Of a stretch of DNA of 64,000 nt, positions 17,163-25,803 are shown one piece after another (position 1 is the first letter of the stretch; each line of letters opens with the position of its first letter). A program made the position numbers and the translations under genes. The stretch is from Paenibacillus glycanilyticus (GTDB taxonomy: Bacteria > Bacillota > Bacilli > Paenibacillales > Paenibacillaceae): positions 62,001-126,000 of the forward strand of contig NZ_JAMBNP010000010.1 in assembly GCF_023715145.1 (NCBI RefSeq). The letters are read 5' to 3'. The notes beneath the pieces are model-generated. The model saw only the letters and a program-made list of their open reading frames with translations, ran no database searches and was not told the DNA's origin.

Positions 17163-17261
17163 CCGAATTGAATTTCAGTCTTCGGTTACTCGAATTTATA
17201 ATTTCTATTGTGGTAATATAAGGTGCAGCTTAGTTAGCTAAAATTGGAAGGAGTGGCGATT

Positions 17262-18191
17262 GTGAAATACCGGAGACTCGGAAGTACGGAGCTTGACGTA
17301 TCTGTTATTGGCATTGGAACATGGCAGTTCGGAGGAGAATGGGGGCGCGAGTACACGCAGGGCGAAGCCGATGCGATTCTCGACAGGGGGCATGAGCTGG
17401 GCATCAACCTGATTGATACCGCGGAATGCTACGGCGACCATCTCTCGGAATCTCTAATTGGCGACTATATCAGCCGCCGCAATCGCGAGGACTGGATTAT
17501 CGCAACGAAGTTCGGCCATCACTTCCATGAGCGGTTCACGCGCACGGATTCTTTTGACCCGGCGGGTGTAATCGAACAGCTGGATGCATCCTTAAAGGCG
17601 TTAAAAGTGGACTACATTGATCTTTATCAGTTCCATTCCGGGCCTGATCAGGTCTTTGATAACGATGAGTTGTGGACGGCGCTGGACAAGCAGGTGCAGG
17701 CGGGCAAAATCCGCTTCCTCGGCACTTCGATTGGCAGCAACGCGAATATTCATCAGACGGAAGCCTCCACGAAAGTGGGCTCCCGCGCGATCCAAGTCGT
17801 GTATAACCGTCTGGACCGCGTGCCGGAGGAGCAGGTATTCCCGTCCTGCCAGCGCCAGGACCTTGGCGTGCTTGCACGGGTGCCGCTCGCGAGCGGCTAC
17901 CTCAGCGGCAAATACAAGCCGGGCGCGGTATTCGGCAGCACGGATGTGCGCCATCGTCATGATGCGGAGAGCACGCTGGAGAAGCTGAAGGAAGTCGAGC
18001 GCATTCAGCGCGAGGAAGTGCCGCAAGGCGTCGATATGGCAAGCTGGGCATTGGCATGGTGCCTTAAGCATCCGGCCGTTACGGCGGTTATCCCCGGCTG
18101 CAAGGATCCGGAGCAGGTAGCATCCAATGCGCTTGCCGCGCAGCTTGTCAGCGAGCCGCATCCGCAGGACGTGAGGATTTCGAAGGAATAG
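17262..18191 (+). CDS. Aldo/keto reductase
   Basis: A 309-residue AKR with GIGTWQFGGEWG at the cofactor end. Tetrad: Asp and Tyr in LIDTAECYG, Lys in IATKFG and His in LYQFHSGPD. The C-terminal AVTAVIPGCKDPEQV binds NAD(P). GTG 17262 follows GGAAGGAG. It is about 100 bp downstream of the reductase gene with no clear terminator between, so it may belong to the uronate operon. Its substrate is open; a sugar or uronate role is inference. Confidence 0.9.
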   Translation: MKYRRLGSTELDVSVIGIGTWQFGGEWGREYTQGEADAILDRGHELGINLIDTAECYGDHLSESLIGDYISRRNREDWIIATKFGHHFHERFTRTDSFDPAGVIEQLDASLKALKVDYIDLYQFHSGPDQVFDNDELWTALDKQVQAGKIRFLGTSIGSNANIHQTEASTKVGSRAIQVVYNRLDRVPEEQVFPSCQRQDLGVLARVPLASGYLSGKYKPGAVFGSTDVRHRHDAESTLEKLKEVERIQREEVPQGVDMASWALAWCLKHPAVTAVIPGCKDPEQVASNALAAQLVSEPHPQDVRISKE

Positions 18192-18200
18192 CGTTGTTTG

Positions 18201-18243
18201 AATAGGGCCGGCCCTTTTTAGTGAATGGGCGGGCTCTATTTTA
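18201..18243 (+). terminator. Terminator of the uronate operon
   Basis: AATAGGGCCGGCCC pairs imperfectly with GGGCGGGCTCTATT, followed by TTATATT. Confidence 0.6.
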
Positions 18244-18269
18244 TATTGGCGGAAGGCGGATGAGCAGTT

Positions 18270-18698
18270 GTGGTTAGAGGGTGGATAGTGGCAGCTTTGT
18301 TGGCGCTAGTGTTTGTCATGGCAGGCTGCAGCCAGAAAGAAGAGCCGGATAAAGCGCCAGTTCCGGACTATACGCCGTTCCTGGCGGAACAGTCAGGGGA
18401 GCTGAAGGTTATCGTGCTGGCGAAGGAGAAGGTGCGGGAAGAAACGCGGGCCGTGAATGATATGGTCGCGGCAATGGCAGGCCGCTTCATGCCGGTCATC
18501 TATGATGTGCAGACAGAGGAAGGGAAGCAGGCGGCAGAGCAGCTAGGCGCAGGTGCAGGCGCAGGCGCTGAAAGCTACCCTATGTACTATTTGTTCGATC
18601 ATCAGCAGCTATTGACGCAGGGCCATGACTTGCCGCAGATCGCGCAAGCCGCTATGGACTATACGGATAGGCTGTCGATTGGCGGGACGGGCGATTAA
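18270..18698 (+). CDS. Lipoprotein with possible thioredoxin-like fold
   Basis: A 142-residue protein with a type II signal peptide (lipobox VMAGC, Cys near residue 20), so exported and lipid-anchored. The mature part reads as alternating strands and helices (ELKVIVLAKEKV, FMPVIYDVQTEEGKQAAEQLG, YPMYYLFDHQQLL). This suggests a thioredoxin-like fold without CXXC. A GAGAGAGA linker interrupts it near residue 94. No family recognised. The start is GTG 18270 with a weak GGCGGATGAG site. Convergent with the RacA-like gene across a repeat region. Confidence 0.7.
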   Translation: MVRGWIVAALLALVFVMAGCSQKEEPDKAPVPDYTPFLAEQSGELKVIVLAKEKVREETRAVNDMVAAMAGRFMPVIYDVQTEEGKQAAEQLGAGAGAGAESYPMYYLFDHQQLLTQGHDLPQIAQAAMDYTDRLSIGGTGD

Positions 18699-18707
18699 CG
18701 CAGAGTG

Positions 18708-18915
18708 TTAACTGGTGCGCTAACGGTTGTATGAGGTAACTGTAAGCACCAAAAGCGACTAACAGAGCTCCAACTGGAGCGCTCGCGGTTGTTCGAGGTA
18801 ACTGTAAGCTCCAAAAGCGTCTAACAGCCGCCGGATTGCGAGAAAAATAGTGCTGTAAGCGCCAAAGGAGTCTAACAGAGCTCCAATTGGAGCGCTCGCG
18901 CTTGTTCGATTTACA
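18708..18915. repeat. Four imperfect intergenic repeat units
   Basis: Units starting near 18708, 18759, 18822 and 18874 share the frame (G)TTAAC/TAACAG, a GAGCTCCAA(C/T)TGGAGC-like palindrome with GCTCGCG, GGTTGTTCGA, then CTGTAAGC(T/A/G)CCAAAAG. The third unit is diverged inside. Nothing else is visible in 18699-19075: no start with a ribosome site and no clear terminator for the facing gene. Confidence 0.7.
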
Positions 18916-19075
18916 TCAAAAGGCAGTAAGCAGCCTTACAACAGCCTTACAACAGCCAGGCAGCTAGTGACTGGCTCGCCAAGCCAACCAGCAAGCCAAA
19001 ATGGACCTAACCCGGCCACACTCGGGGAGGATTCCGCGGGAGTGAAGGGAGCTAGGTCCTGCGATAGGTTAGAGG

Positions 19076-20083
19076 TTAGAAGAAAAAGAACGAGCGGAAG
19101 CCGCGTTTTTTGCGTTTGCCGTCGGATTCGGAGGAATCAGCGGCTTTGTCGGCTGCCTGCTGTAACGGACTGCGAAGCGCTTCGATATCGGCGGCCAGCT
19201 CGGTCAGCGACTTGCGGAGCTCCTCCAATTCCTTGCGGTGATGGAGCAGCTGGACGGTAACGACTTCATCGGCCTTCTGGGACAGGGCAGCTTCTATCGC
19301 ATTAAGACGTTCGAGCATCGGATCAGGTTCGTCAATTATGGAGGATGAAGGACGGATAGGGGCAGAAGGGACGGTTGCTTGCGAAGCTTCCTGCAATTTG
19401 ACAGCCGGGCTATCCGGCGAAGGTGTGACAGGGCGGGCGCTAACGCCGCCGGCAACCTCAGTCGCTGCAGCAGCATGCTGAAGGCCAGCCGTAATCTCGG
19501 CCGATGCCTTGGACCCAGCCTCGCCGGTTACCGCGGTGCCGCCGGCCGCATGAACATTGCCCGCGCTGTCTACGACAAGAGCACCGGCACGACCGGCCGC
19601 ACCGTTGTTGACCTTGGCACCGCTTGCGCCAGCCGCATGAACATTCCCCGCGCTATCCACGACGAGGGCGCCAGCACCGCCGCCTCTGCCAATACCGGAA
19701 GTCCCTTCAGAGGCTGCGCCTGCAACAGCCGCATGAACGTTACCGGCCGCATCGACAACCAGCTTATTGGAATCATCGGTTTTTGCTGCTGGCCGATCCG
19801 CCTGGGATTGGTCAACGGCGCCTGCAGTTCCCATTACCTCAGCGGCAACGGCCGCCAATGTTTCTTCCTCTGCGAGCGACAGAAGCCTGATATCGTACAG
19901 AGCTGTTCCCGAATCGAGTTGTCCCTTGATTTTCCGAAGCTTCTCCATCGCCGAGGCATCAAAGATATAATGTCCAAACATATCCTTCCGGAAAGAAGCC
20001 GGGAAGGTGGACACCCACCGCCTGACGGTTGTTTCGCTGACGACCAGCTGCTGGGCCGCCTCTTTTGTTTTGAGCAACGTCAT
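19076..20083 (-). CDS. RacA-like chromosome-anchoring protein
   Basis: A 335-residue protein. Residues 1-65 form a MerR-like helix-turn-helix (TKEAAQQLVVSETTVRRWVS...GHYIFDASAMEKLRKIK...GTALYDI) closely resembling Bacillus RacA, which tethers origin DNA to the cell pole during sporulation. A low-complexity Ala/Gly/Val linker (about 75-240) holds three copies of LVVD(A/S)AGNVHAA (residues 108-119, 140-151, 169-180). A coiled coil follows (about 257-310). The tail is very basic and ends RSFFFFF-like (KRKKRGFRSFFFF), probably membrane- or DivIVA-directed. It is longer than Bacillus RacA (about 180). GAGGTGA precedes the ATG. Confidence 0.78.
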   Translation of the reverse strand: MTLLKTKEAAQQLVVSETTVRRWVSTFPASFRKDMFGHYIFDASAMEKLRKIKGQLDSGTALYDIRLLSLAEEETLAAVAAEVMGTAGAVDQSQADRPAAKTDDSNKLVVDAAGNVHAAVAGAASEGTSGIGRGGGAGALVVDSAGNVHAAGASGAKVNNGAAGRAGALVVDSAGNVHAAGGTAVTGEAGSKASAEITAGLQHAAAATEVAGGVSARPVTPSPDSPAVKLQEASQATVPSAPIRPSSSIIDEPDPMLERLNAIEAALSQKADEVVTVQLLHHRKELEELRKSLTELAADIEALRSPLQQAADKAADSSESDGKRKKRGFRSFFFF

Positions 20084-20291
20084 TTCATCACCTCATTCAT
20101 TGTCTCTTACGACACTTATTCGTCCTCGCAAGCCATCTCCCTTCCCGCCTGACAAAGGTAGTGGTATATCGCTAAAAGAAGTGCTCATCCGATTCAATTC
20201 GCCCGCCGCCGCAATTTTCGGGAAAAACGAACATTATTAATGCGGTTAATCCTATAGTTCGTGAATAGACGACAAAATCCGCAGAAAAAGG

Positions 20292-20320
20292 TTGACACAG
20301 CTACCTGCCTCCTTTAACCT
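20292..20320 (+). promoter_or_regulatory. Promoter of the purine permease transcript
   Basis: TTGACA (20292-20297), a 17-bp spacer, then TAACCT as a weak -10. Transcription from here would enter the riboswitch at 20357. The segment 20084-20290 before it holds no supported gene. Confidence 0.55.
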
Positions 20321-20356
20321 TATGAAGGTTAATTGAACAGAATGCTTCACAAACAC

Positions 20357-20422
20357 ATTCGTATATCCTCATCAATATGGCGTGAGGGTCTCTACAAGGA
20401 GCCAAAAATCCTAACTACGAAT
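20357..20422 (+). ncRNA. Guanine-class purine riboswitch
   Basis: P1 is ATTCGTA (20357-20363) paired with TACGAAT (20416-20422). P2 is CCTCA/TGAGG with loop AATATGG. The core contains TCTCTAC. P3 is AGGA/TCCT, then AACTACG. The base that sets specificity (position 74) is C in AACTA, predicting guanine or hypoxanthine rather than adenine. After it, CGAATAAGGGA can pair with TCCCTTCATTCG (one bulge), an alternative to P1. A T7 run follows GCGCGGGA near 20463. Binding should lower permease expression. Confidence 0.88.
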
Positions 20423-20560
20423 AAGGGATACGTGTACCGTCTTCCCTTCATTCGCGGCGCGGGATTTTTTTGTTTTCCCAAATTTACTAATTCGCTGCGG
20501 TCGAGGAGACAATAGGTACCAACACCCGGACATTATCGACAACCTGGAGGGAACGAATCA

Positions 20561-21859
20561 ATGGATCGCCTGTTTAAATTGAAGGAGCGGGGCACGACGG
20601 TAACGACGGAGCTGCTTGCGGGAATAACGACTTTTCTGACGATGGTCTACATCGTCATCGTAAATCCCGGCGTGCTAAGCGAAGCGGGAATGGACTTTCA
20701 TGGCGTCTTTATCGCCACGGTTCTCGCAAGCATTGTAGCCACGCTCATTATGGGACTGTTCTCGAACTACCCGATTGCACTCGCACCAGGCATGGGGCTT
20801 AACGCGTACTTTGCTTTTTCCGTAGTAGGGGGAGAAGGGGTATCTTGGCAGACTGCGCTTGGCGCCGTATTTGTCGCGGGGGTTATCTTTGTATTGTTGT
20901 CGCTCACGAGCTTCCGCTATATGCTGCTTGATGCGATCCCGTCAAGCCTGAAGCACGCCATTACGGCGGGTATTGGCTTATTTATTACGTTTATCGGTCT
21001 GCAAAACGCAAAAATCGTCGTCGCTTCGCCGGCAACGCTTATTACGATGGGAGATTTGTCGCAGCCGATGACGCTGCTTACCATAGTTGGTCTTGTTATT
21101 TCGCTTGTTCTGATGGCTTACCGGGTCAAAGGCTTTCTCTTCATCGGGATGATCATTACGGCCATTATCGCGGTTATCTCCGGCGAGATGCATATGCCGG
21201 AGAAATGGGCCGCGCTGCCTACGGGCCTTGATGCGACAGCATTCCAGCTTGATATTGGCGGCGTGTTCGAAAACGGTCTTTATGCCGTTATTTTCACCTT
21301 TCTGCTTATTACGCTGTTTGACACCACCGGCACAATGCTTGGTGTTGCGGAGCAGGCGGGCCTGCTTAAGGATAATAAATTCCCTCGTTCGCGCGGTGCC
21401 TTGCTTGCCGATGCGATTGGCACCACAACGGGCGCGTTGCTCGGAACTAGTCCTACATCCGCTTATATCGAATCAAGCTCCGGGGTAGCCGTAGGCGGCA
21501 GAACAGGCCTGACGGCAATCGTGGTCAGCGTGCTGCTGGCGCTGACGCTCTTTTTCTCCCCGACGGTATCGGTTCTGGCGGGTATTCCGGCCATTACGGC
21601 TCCTGCGCTTATTATCGTAGGCTTCCTGATGATGAACGTCCTGCGCAAAATCGAATGGGGAGACATTGAAGAAGCCTTCCCGGCCTTCCTGATCGTTGTA
21701 CTTATGCCTCTTACTTACAGCATTGCAACGGGGATTGGCATTGGGTTTATCGTTTACCCGGTTCTGAAGCTGATCCGCGGCAAGGGCAAGGACGTTCATC
21801 CGATTTTCTATGTGTTCGCGGTGTTGTTCTTTATCCAAATCGGGTTCTTCAGCCATTAA
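20561..21859 (+). CDS. NCS2 purine permease (PbuG/PbuO, AzgA-like)
   Basis: A 432-residue importer of guanine/hypoxanthine (or adenine) with about 12-14 TM segments. The typical start ([27 protein letters not shown]) is followed by the substrate-site signatures [12 protein letters not shown] and [14 protein letters not shown], and [22 protein letters not shown] precedes the ATG. A guanine-class riboswitch in its leader supports guanine/hypoxanthine as substrate. Monocistronic; the following tgl gene has its own ribosome site 80 bp later. Confidence 0.94.
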   Translation: MDRLFKLKERGTTVTTELLAGITTFLTMVYIVIVNPGVLSEAGMDFHGVFIATVLASIVATLIMGLFSNYPIALAPGMGLNAYFAFSVVGGEGVSWQTALGAVFVAGVIFVLLSLTSFRYMLLDAIPSSLKHAITAGIGLFITFIGLQNAKIVVASPATLITMGDLSQPMTLLTIVGLVISLVLMAYRVKGFLFIGMIITAIIAVISGEMHMPEKWAALPTGLDATAFQLDIGGVFENGLYAVIFTFLLITLFDTTGTMLGVAEQAGLLKDNKFPRSRGALLADAIGTTTGALLGTSPTSAYIESSSGVAVGGRTGLTAIVVSVLLALTLFFSPTVSVLAGIPAITAPALIIVGFLMMNVLRKIEWGDIEEAFPAFLIVVLMPLTYSIATGIGIGFIVYPVLKLIRGKGKDVHPIFYVFAVLFFIQIGFFSH

Positions 21860-21940
21860 GACGTAACTGCCTAGAAGAGCACCAATCCTATTCCTTATAC
21901 GTACAATAACCCATGGCATGATCATGGGAGGGGTAGGCGA

Positions 21941-22702
21941 ATGCTTCAGATTTCGGGCAGTGACGCCGGGCAGATCAACCCGTTTGCGTTAACACCGGTG
22001 GAGCGGGAAGTGCTGCAAGGCAAGCAAAATAGTCCGATTGTGTACCGGTATGATTCGATGAATGAGCTTCGTTTCGAGCTGCGGCTGCGGGACCGCATTG
22101 TGAATGCGGCAAGAATGATGCAGGACAGCCGGGTAGATTTCGCGGTATTCCGGGAATCCAGATGTAATCCGCGTTATTGGACGCGAACCGACAACGGCGG
22201 CTTTCAGATGAATCCCGGCGTGAATCCGTCGGATGCGATAAATGATATATTTTTGAACGGTGAGCTGTACGGCTTCGAATGCGCAACGGCGATCGTTATC
22301 GTGCTGTATAAAGCGGTGCTGGATACCATCGGGGAGCAGATGTTCAATCAGCTGTTCAATCCTCTGTATTTGCGCGACTGGAATCATGACAGCGATCTGT
22401 GGTTCATTACGACACATAACAAGAGCGAATCGTATCCGGGCGACGTGATGTATTTCCGCAACCCGGACTTCGACCGGGATACGCCGGAGTGGCAGGGGGA
22501 GAATGTCGTGAAGCTGTCGGAGGATCTCTTCTTCGGCCATGGCATCGGCATTGAGGCAGGGCGGGAGATCGTTACCGCACTGAACAAAATGCGTCAGCCA
22601 TTCAGCACGGAATCGGCTTATCTCGACGATCTGGTCGTTCATCCGAACTTCAAGCATCTGCTTGCGATAACGTCGCGTGGCTACCGCTATTCAATAGCTT
22701 AA
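21941..22702 (+). CDS. tgl: Protein-glutamine gamma-glutamyltransferase (spore-coat transglutaminase)
   Basis: A 253-residue enzyme forming epsilon-(gamma-glutamyl)lysine cross-links in spore coat proteins. The catalytic Cys114 sits in YGFECATAIVIVLYKA, and the flanking RFELRLRDRIVNAARMM and NPDFDRDTPEWQGENV blocks match Bacillus Tgl (245 residues). No signal peptide, as expected for a mother-cell protein. A GGGAGGGG site precedes the ATG. It is one of the clearest signs that the host forms spores. Confidence 0.94.
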   Translation: MLQISGSDAGQINPFALTPVEREVLQGKQNSPIVYRYDSMNELRFELRLRDRIVNAARMMQDSRVDFAVFRESRCNPRYWTRTDNGGFQMNPGVNPSDAINDIFLNGELYGFECATAIVIVLYKAVLDTIGEQMFNQLFNPLYLRDWNHDSDLWFITTHNKSESYPGDVMYFRNPDFDRDTPEWQGENVVKLSEDLFFGHGIGIEAGREIVTALNKMRQPFSTESAYLDDLVVHPNFKHLLAITSRGYRYSIA

Positions 22703-22710
22703 TCTTTTTA

Positions 22711-22773
22711 CGGCTCCTCCTACGGCAGACAGGTAAGAAATAAACCTGTAGCCAGTAGGAGGAGTTTTTTATT
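22711..22773 (+). terminator. Terminator after tgl
   Basis: CTCCTCCTAC pairs with GTAGGAGGAG, with an inner ACAGGT/ACCTGT stem, followed by six T. Confidence 0.88.
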
Positions 22774-22849
22774 TAGTGAGAGTCGGGTTTATTAAATATT
22801 ATTAATCATTGCAACATTGATATAGAGCTTAGCTGTGGCTATAATCGGT

Positions 22850-22889
22850 TGTAATATTACTTACTATCCGGATGGTAAGTAATATTACA
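22850..22889 (+). promoter_or_regulatory. 40-bp palindrome upstream of the glycosyltransferase
   Basis: Fifteen-base arms (ending ATTACTTAC and GTAAGTAAT) flank a centre that is itself palindromic, ATCCGGAT. Only one base pair is mismatched. No T-run follows, so an operator is more likely than a terminator. It lies about 80 bp before the start at 22968. Confidence 0.65.
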
Positions 22890-22967
22890 TTTATTTGAAA
22901 TCTTTGAGGGGCATATGTGAAAATAGGCTCCCTGACAGCTCAGAATTCACTTGGAGGATGGTAAAAG

Positions 22968-24266
22968 ATGGCTCGAATTTTATTTAGCACCACGCCGGTT
23001 CACGGCCATGTGAGCGCGAATTTGCTGCTTGCCAAGAAGTTGGTTGAACGAGGCCACGAAGTGATGTGGTACACAGGAAGACGGTTCAAGGAAACCGTTG
23101 AAGCCATTGGTGCAAAGCATGTAGCAATGAGTGTCGATTACGATGATCGGAAGCTGGAAGAGGAATTCCCCGAGCGCCGCAATCATGAAGGCTTGGACAA
23201 GCTCAAATTTGACTTCAAGCATATTTTTATGGCACCAACTCCTGTTTATTATGAGGAAGTATCGCGCACGCTGGAGACGTTCCCCGCGGACATTATCATT
23301 TGCGATCCTACCTGTTTATATATTTTGCCTATGATAAATTCCGGTGAATTTAAAGGCTTGAAGTTTGCTGTTACCGGTTTTACCGGATTGTCGGTGTCCA
23401 GCGTCGATGCACCGCCGTTTGGCCCTGGGATTCCCGTCACCCCCGGCGTGGATGAACGCGCTCGAAATATTGAATTAAACTCTCAATTCCAAAACGTCAT
23501 CTTTGCTGACATGCAAGAGCATTTTGGCAAGCTGCTCGCCGATCACAATCTGGCCCAAGTGGATAACTATCTCATGGATGCATCAGCGCTGCTATGCGAT
23601 CTTTACCTTCAATTTACGATTCCGTCCTTTGAATATCCGCGTTCTGATCTGCCAAAAAGCGTTCGATTCGTAGGTCCCATGTTATCCAAGAACCAGAGTG
23701 CGAGCATGCCAAAGCTTCCGGACTGGTGGGAGGAGCTGGACGGCGATCGCCCAGTCATCCACGTAACCCAAGGAACGATAGATAACAGTGATTTTAATCG
23801 GCTTGTCGTGCCTGCGATTCAGGCGCTTGCCCAAGAGGATGTCCTTGTTGTCGCTTCGTTAGGGGGACGATCGGAATCCGAACTTTCAATCGAGCTTCCC
23901 GCCAATGTGCGGGTAGCGGAATTCCTGCCGTACGAACAATTCCTTCCGAAGGTGGATATGATGATCACGAACGGTGGATATGGCGGCGTACAATACGCGC
24001 TGTCACACGGCATACCGCTGATCGTGGCGGGCGACACGGAAGATAAGCCGGAGGTCGGCCAACGTGTAGCCTGGTCCGGCACAGGCATTAACCTGTTGAC
24101 GGGTACACCGTCAAGCGAACAAATCCATCAGGCGGTTCAGGAAATACTCTCGAATGATAAGTACCTTACCCGCGCACAAGCCCTTCAGGCGGAGTTCGCG
24201 AATTATGACGGACCGGTCAATGCAGCTCAGTTAGTGGAGCAGCTTATTGAAAAGGGTAACTTTTAA
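22968..24266 (+). CDS. GT1 glycosyltransferase, MGT (macrolide GT) type
   Basis: A 432-residue GT-B enzyme. The N-terminal acceptor domain starts ARILFSTTPVHGHVSANLLLAKKL with the His of HGH as base. The C-terminal donor domain has VIHVTQGTIDN and the UGT signature region (FLPYEQFLPKVDMMITNGGYGGVQYAL...GDTEDKPEVGQRV). Relatives (YjiC, OleD) glucosylate macrolides, flavonoids or other small hydrophobic molecules with UDP-glucose. GGAGG precedes the ATG. A large palindrome upstream implies tight control, perhaps by the TetR protein two genes on. Acceptor unknown. Confidence 0.9.
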   Translation: MARILFSTTPVHGHVSANLLLAKKLVERGHEVMWYTGRRFKETVEAIGAKHVAMSVDYDDRKLEEEFPERRNHEGLDKLKFDFKHIFMAPTPVYYEEVSRTLETFPADIIICDPTCLYILPMINSGEFKGLKFAVTGFTGLSVSSVDAPPFGPGIPVTPGVDERARNIELNSQFQNVIFADMQEHFGKLLADHNLAQVDNYLMDASALLCDLYLQFTIPSFEYPRSDLPKSVRFVGPMLSKNQSASMPKLPDWWEELDGDRPVIHVTQGTIDNSDFNRLVVPAIQALAQEDVLVVASLGGRSESELSIELPANVRVAEFLPYEQFLPKVDMMITNGGYGGVQYALSHGIPLIVAGDTEDKPEVGQRVAWSGTGINLLTGTPSSEQIHQAVQEILSNDKYLTRAQALQAEFANYDGPVNAAQLVEQLIEKGNF

Positions 24267-24304
24267 TGATAGAAACCAAGTAAAGCTGACTTAGGGCTAT
24301 TAGG

Positions 24305-24337
24305 CTGCCGCAAGATCATCTTGTGGCAGATTTTTTT
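24305..24337 (+). terminator. Terminator of the glycosyltransferase gene
   Basis: CTGCCGCAAGAT-C-ATCTTGTGGCAG followed by seven T. Confidence 0.9.
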
Positions 24338-24432
24338 AAGAGATAAAAAGAGGTCTTTTTTACAATCAAACGCTTAGGGTTCAATATGGAGAGCTTACAC
24401 ACATCTGTGTTATAAGCATGAGGAGGTCCATC

Positions 24433-25167
24433 ATGAAAGGAATCATTTTAGCGGGGGGGACGGGATCTCGCTTATATCCGCTTACGAAAGTAACAAATAA
24501 GCATCTGCTTCCGGTGGGCCAATATCCGATGATCTTCCATGCTATATATAAATTGAAGGAAGCGGATATTCAAGATATTCTTATCGTCACAGGAAAGGAA
24601 CACATGGGGGATGTAGTTTCTCTATTGGGCAGCGGTGGGGATTTCGGCGTGTCTCTTACGTACAAAGTGCAGGACAGCGCCGGCGGAATCGCGCAAGCGC
24701 TTGGCTTGGCGGAAACGTTCGTCAATGGCAGCCAGATGGTGGTCGTCCTCGGAGATAATGTGTTTGAGGATAGCATTGCGCCTTACGTCCGGAGCTTCCG
24801 CTTGAAGGGGAGCGGAGCCAAGGTCCTGATCCAGAAAGTCCAGGACCCGCAGCGGTATGGAGTGCCGGAGCTCGCCAATGGCAAAATCCTATCCATAGAA
24901 GAAAAGCCAGCTGCTCCGAAGAGCCGGTATGCCGTTACGGGCATCTATATGTACGACAGCAAAGTGTTCGACATCATTAACGGATTGACGCCCTCCGAAC
25001 GCGGCGAGCTGGAAATCACGGATGTTAACAACGCTTATATCCGTAGAAATGAATTAACGTACGATGTGCTTCAAGGCTGGTGGACGGACGCCGGCACGTA
25101 TACCTCGTTAAGCAAAGCAAATGAGCTTGCTAAGGATGTTCGGTTCGAAGTCCTCCAGAGTCGGTAA
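24433..25167 (+). CDS. Glucose-1-phosphate nucleotidyltransferase (RmlA-like, short form)
   Basis: A 244-residue sugar nucleotidyltransferase. The signature GGTGSRLYPLTKVTNKHLLPVG is at residues 8-29, followed by VVVLGDNVFEDSI (metal site), EEKPAAPKSRYAVTGIYMYD and the late GWWTDAGTY. About 45 residues shorter than classic RmlA, like SpsI-type enzymes. It would make dTDP- or UDP-glucose. ATG 24433 follows AGGAGG; the ATG at 24418 overlaps that site. It is separated from the glycosyltransferase by a terminator but may supply its donor. Its stop directly abuts the facing TetR gene. Confidence 0.9.
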   Translation: MKGIILAGGTGSRLYPLTKVTNKHLLPVGQYPMIFHAIYKLKEADIQDILIVTGKEHMGDVVSLLGSGGDFGVSLTYKVQDSAGGIAQALGLAETFVNGSQMVVVLGDNVFEDSIAPYVRSFRLKGSGAKVLIQKVQDPQRYGVPELANGKILSIEEKPAAPKSRYAVTGIYMYDSKVFDIINGLTPSERGELEITDVNNAYIRRNELTYDVLQGWWTDAGTYTSLSKANELAKDVRFEVLQSR

Positions 25168-25716
25168 TCATCTTCTTAAGAGACGGTTAATGCCGTACAT
25201 GATATCCGGAATGAAATCCTTCTGCATGGCACGATTGTACTGCAGCGCTCCCTCGAAGGTAGATAAAATCGTGATTGCCAAGGCGCGTGTGTTAACGGCA
25301 GGGTCATCTATGCCTTCGGCAACAATTTCATCAATGGTCGAAAGCTCAAGCTCGACAATTTCTTGAAGCTTTTGCTTCATCGATTCGGGCAGCATGCAAT
25401 AATCGGCTTTTAAGGAAGTCGTCAAGCTGATATCGTTTTTTTCAAAATGCCGGGTTAGATCGATGAAGCAGTCGTAGAGCTTCTCTTCCGCTGGCTTTGA
25501 TGATTGTTGAAGAACAGACCTATAGTTTAATAAAGCTTGGTACAGTCGATCCAATACGGCGAGACCGAGATCTTCCTTCTTCTCGAAGTGATAGTGAATA
25601 CTCGCTTTTGTTACGCTAAAATGCTTTGAGATTTCCTCATAGGAAAAGGTCGAGTAACCTTTTTTCCGTATGAGTGAAGAGGCCAGTTCAATAATTTGTG
25701 TTTTTCTATTTTCCAT
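25168..25716 (-). CDS. TetR/AcrR family regulator
   Basis: A 182-residue protein. The N-terminal helix-turn-helix (about residues 8-55: YSTFSYEEISKHFSVTKASIHYHFEKKEDLGLAVLDRL) has the TetR pattern, and the ligand domain resembles the YcdC/LmrA type. The stop codon begins at the base after the stop of the convergent nucleotidyltransferase, with no spacer and no terminator. Its target may be the glycosyltransferase palindrome at 22850, but its own upstream region has no copy of that palindrome, so this link is weak. Confidence 0.9.
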   Translation of the reverse strand: MENRKTQIIELASSLIRKKGYSTFSYEEISKHFSVTKASIHYHFEKKEDLGLAVLDRLYQALLNYRSVLQQSSKPAEEKLYDCFIDLTRHFEKNDISLTTSLKADYCMLPESMKQKLQEIVELELSTIDEIVAEGIDDPAVNTRALAITILSTFEGALQYNRAMQKDFIPDIMYGINRLLRR

Positions 25717-25803
25717 GTAGAGATTATTACGTACAAGCTGTCCAGAGTCAAGGACTTACAAAAGGTTGCCATGGATTACAAATCCGGCTACTAAGCCTCG
25801 GGA

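Noticed and set aside
20333-20515. 60-codon plus frame across the purine riboswitch
   Set aside because: It is the riboswitch RNA itself; no ribosome site and no conserved protein pattern.
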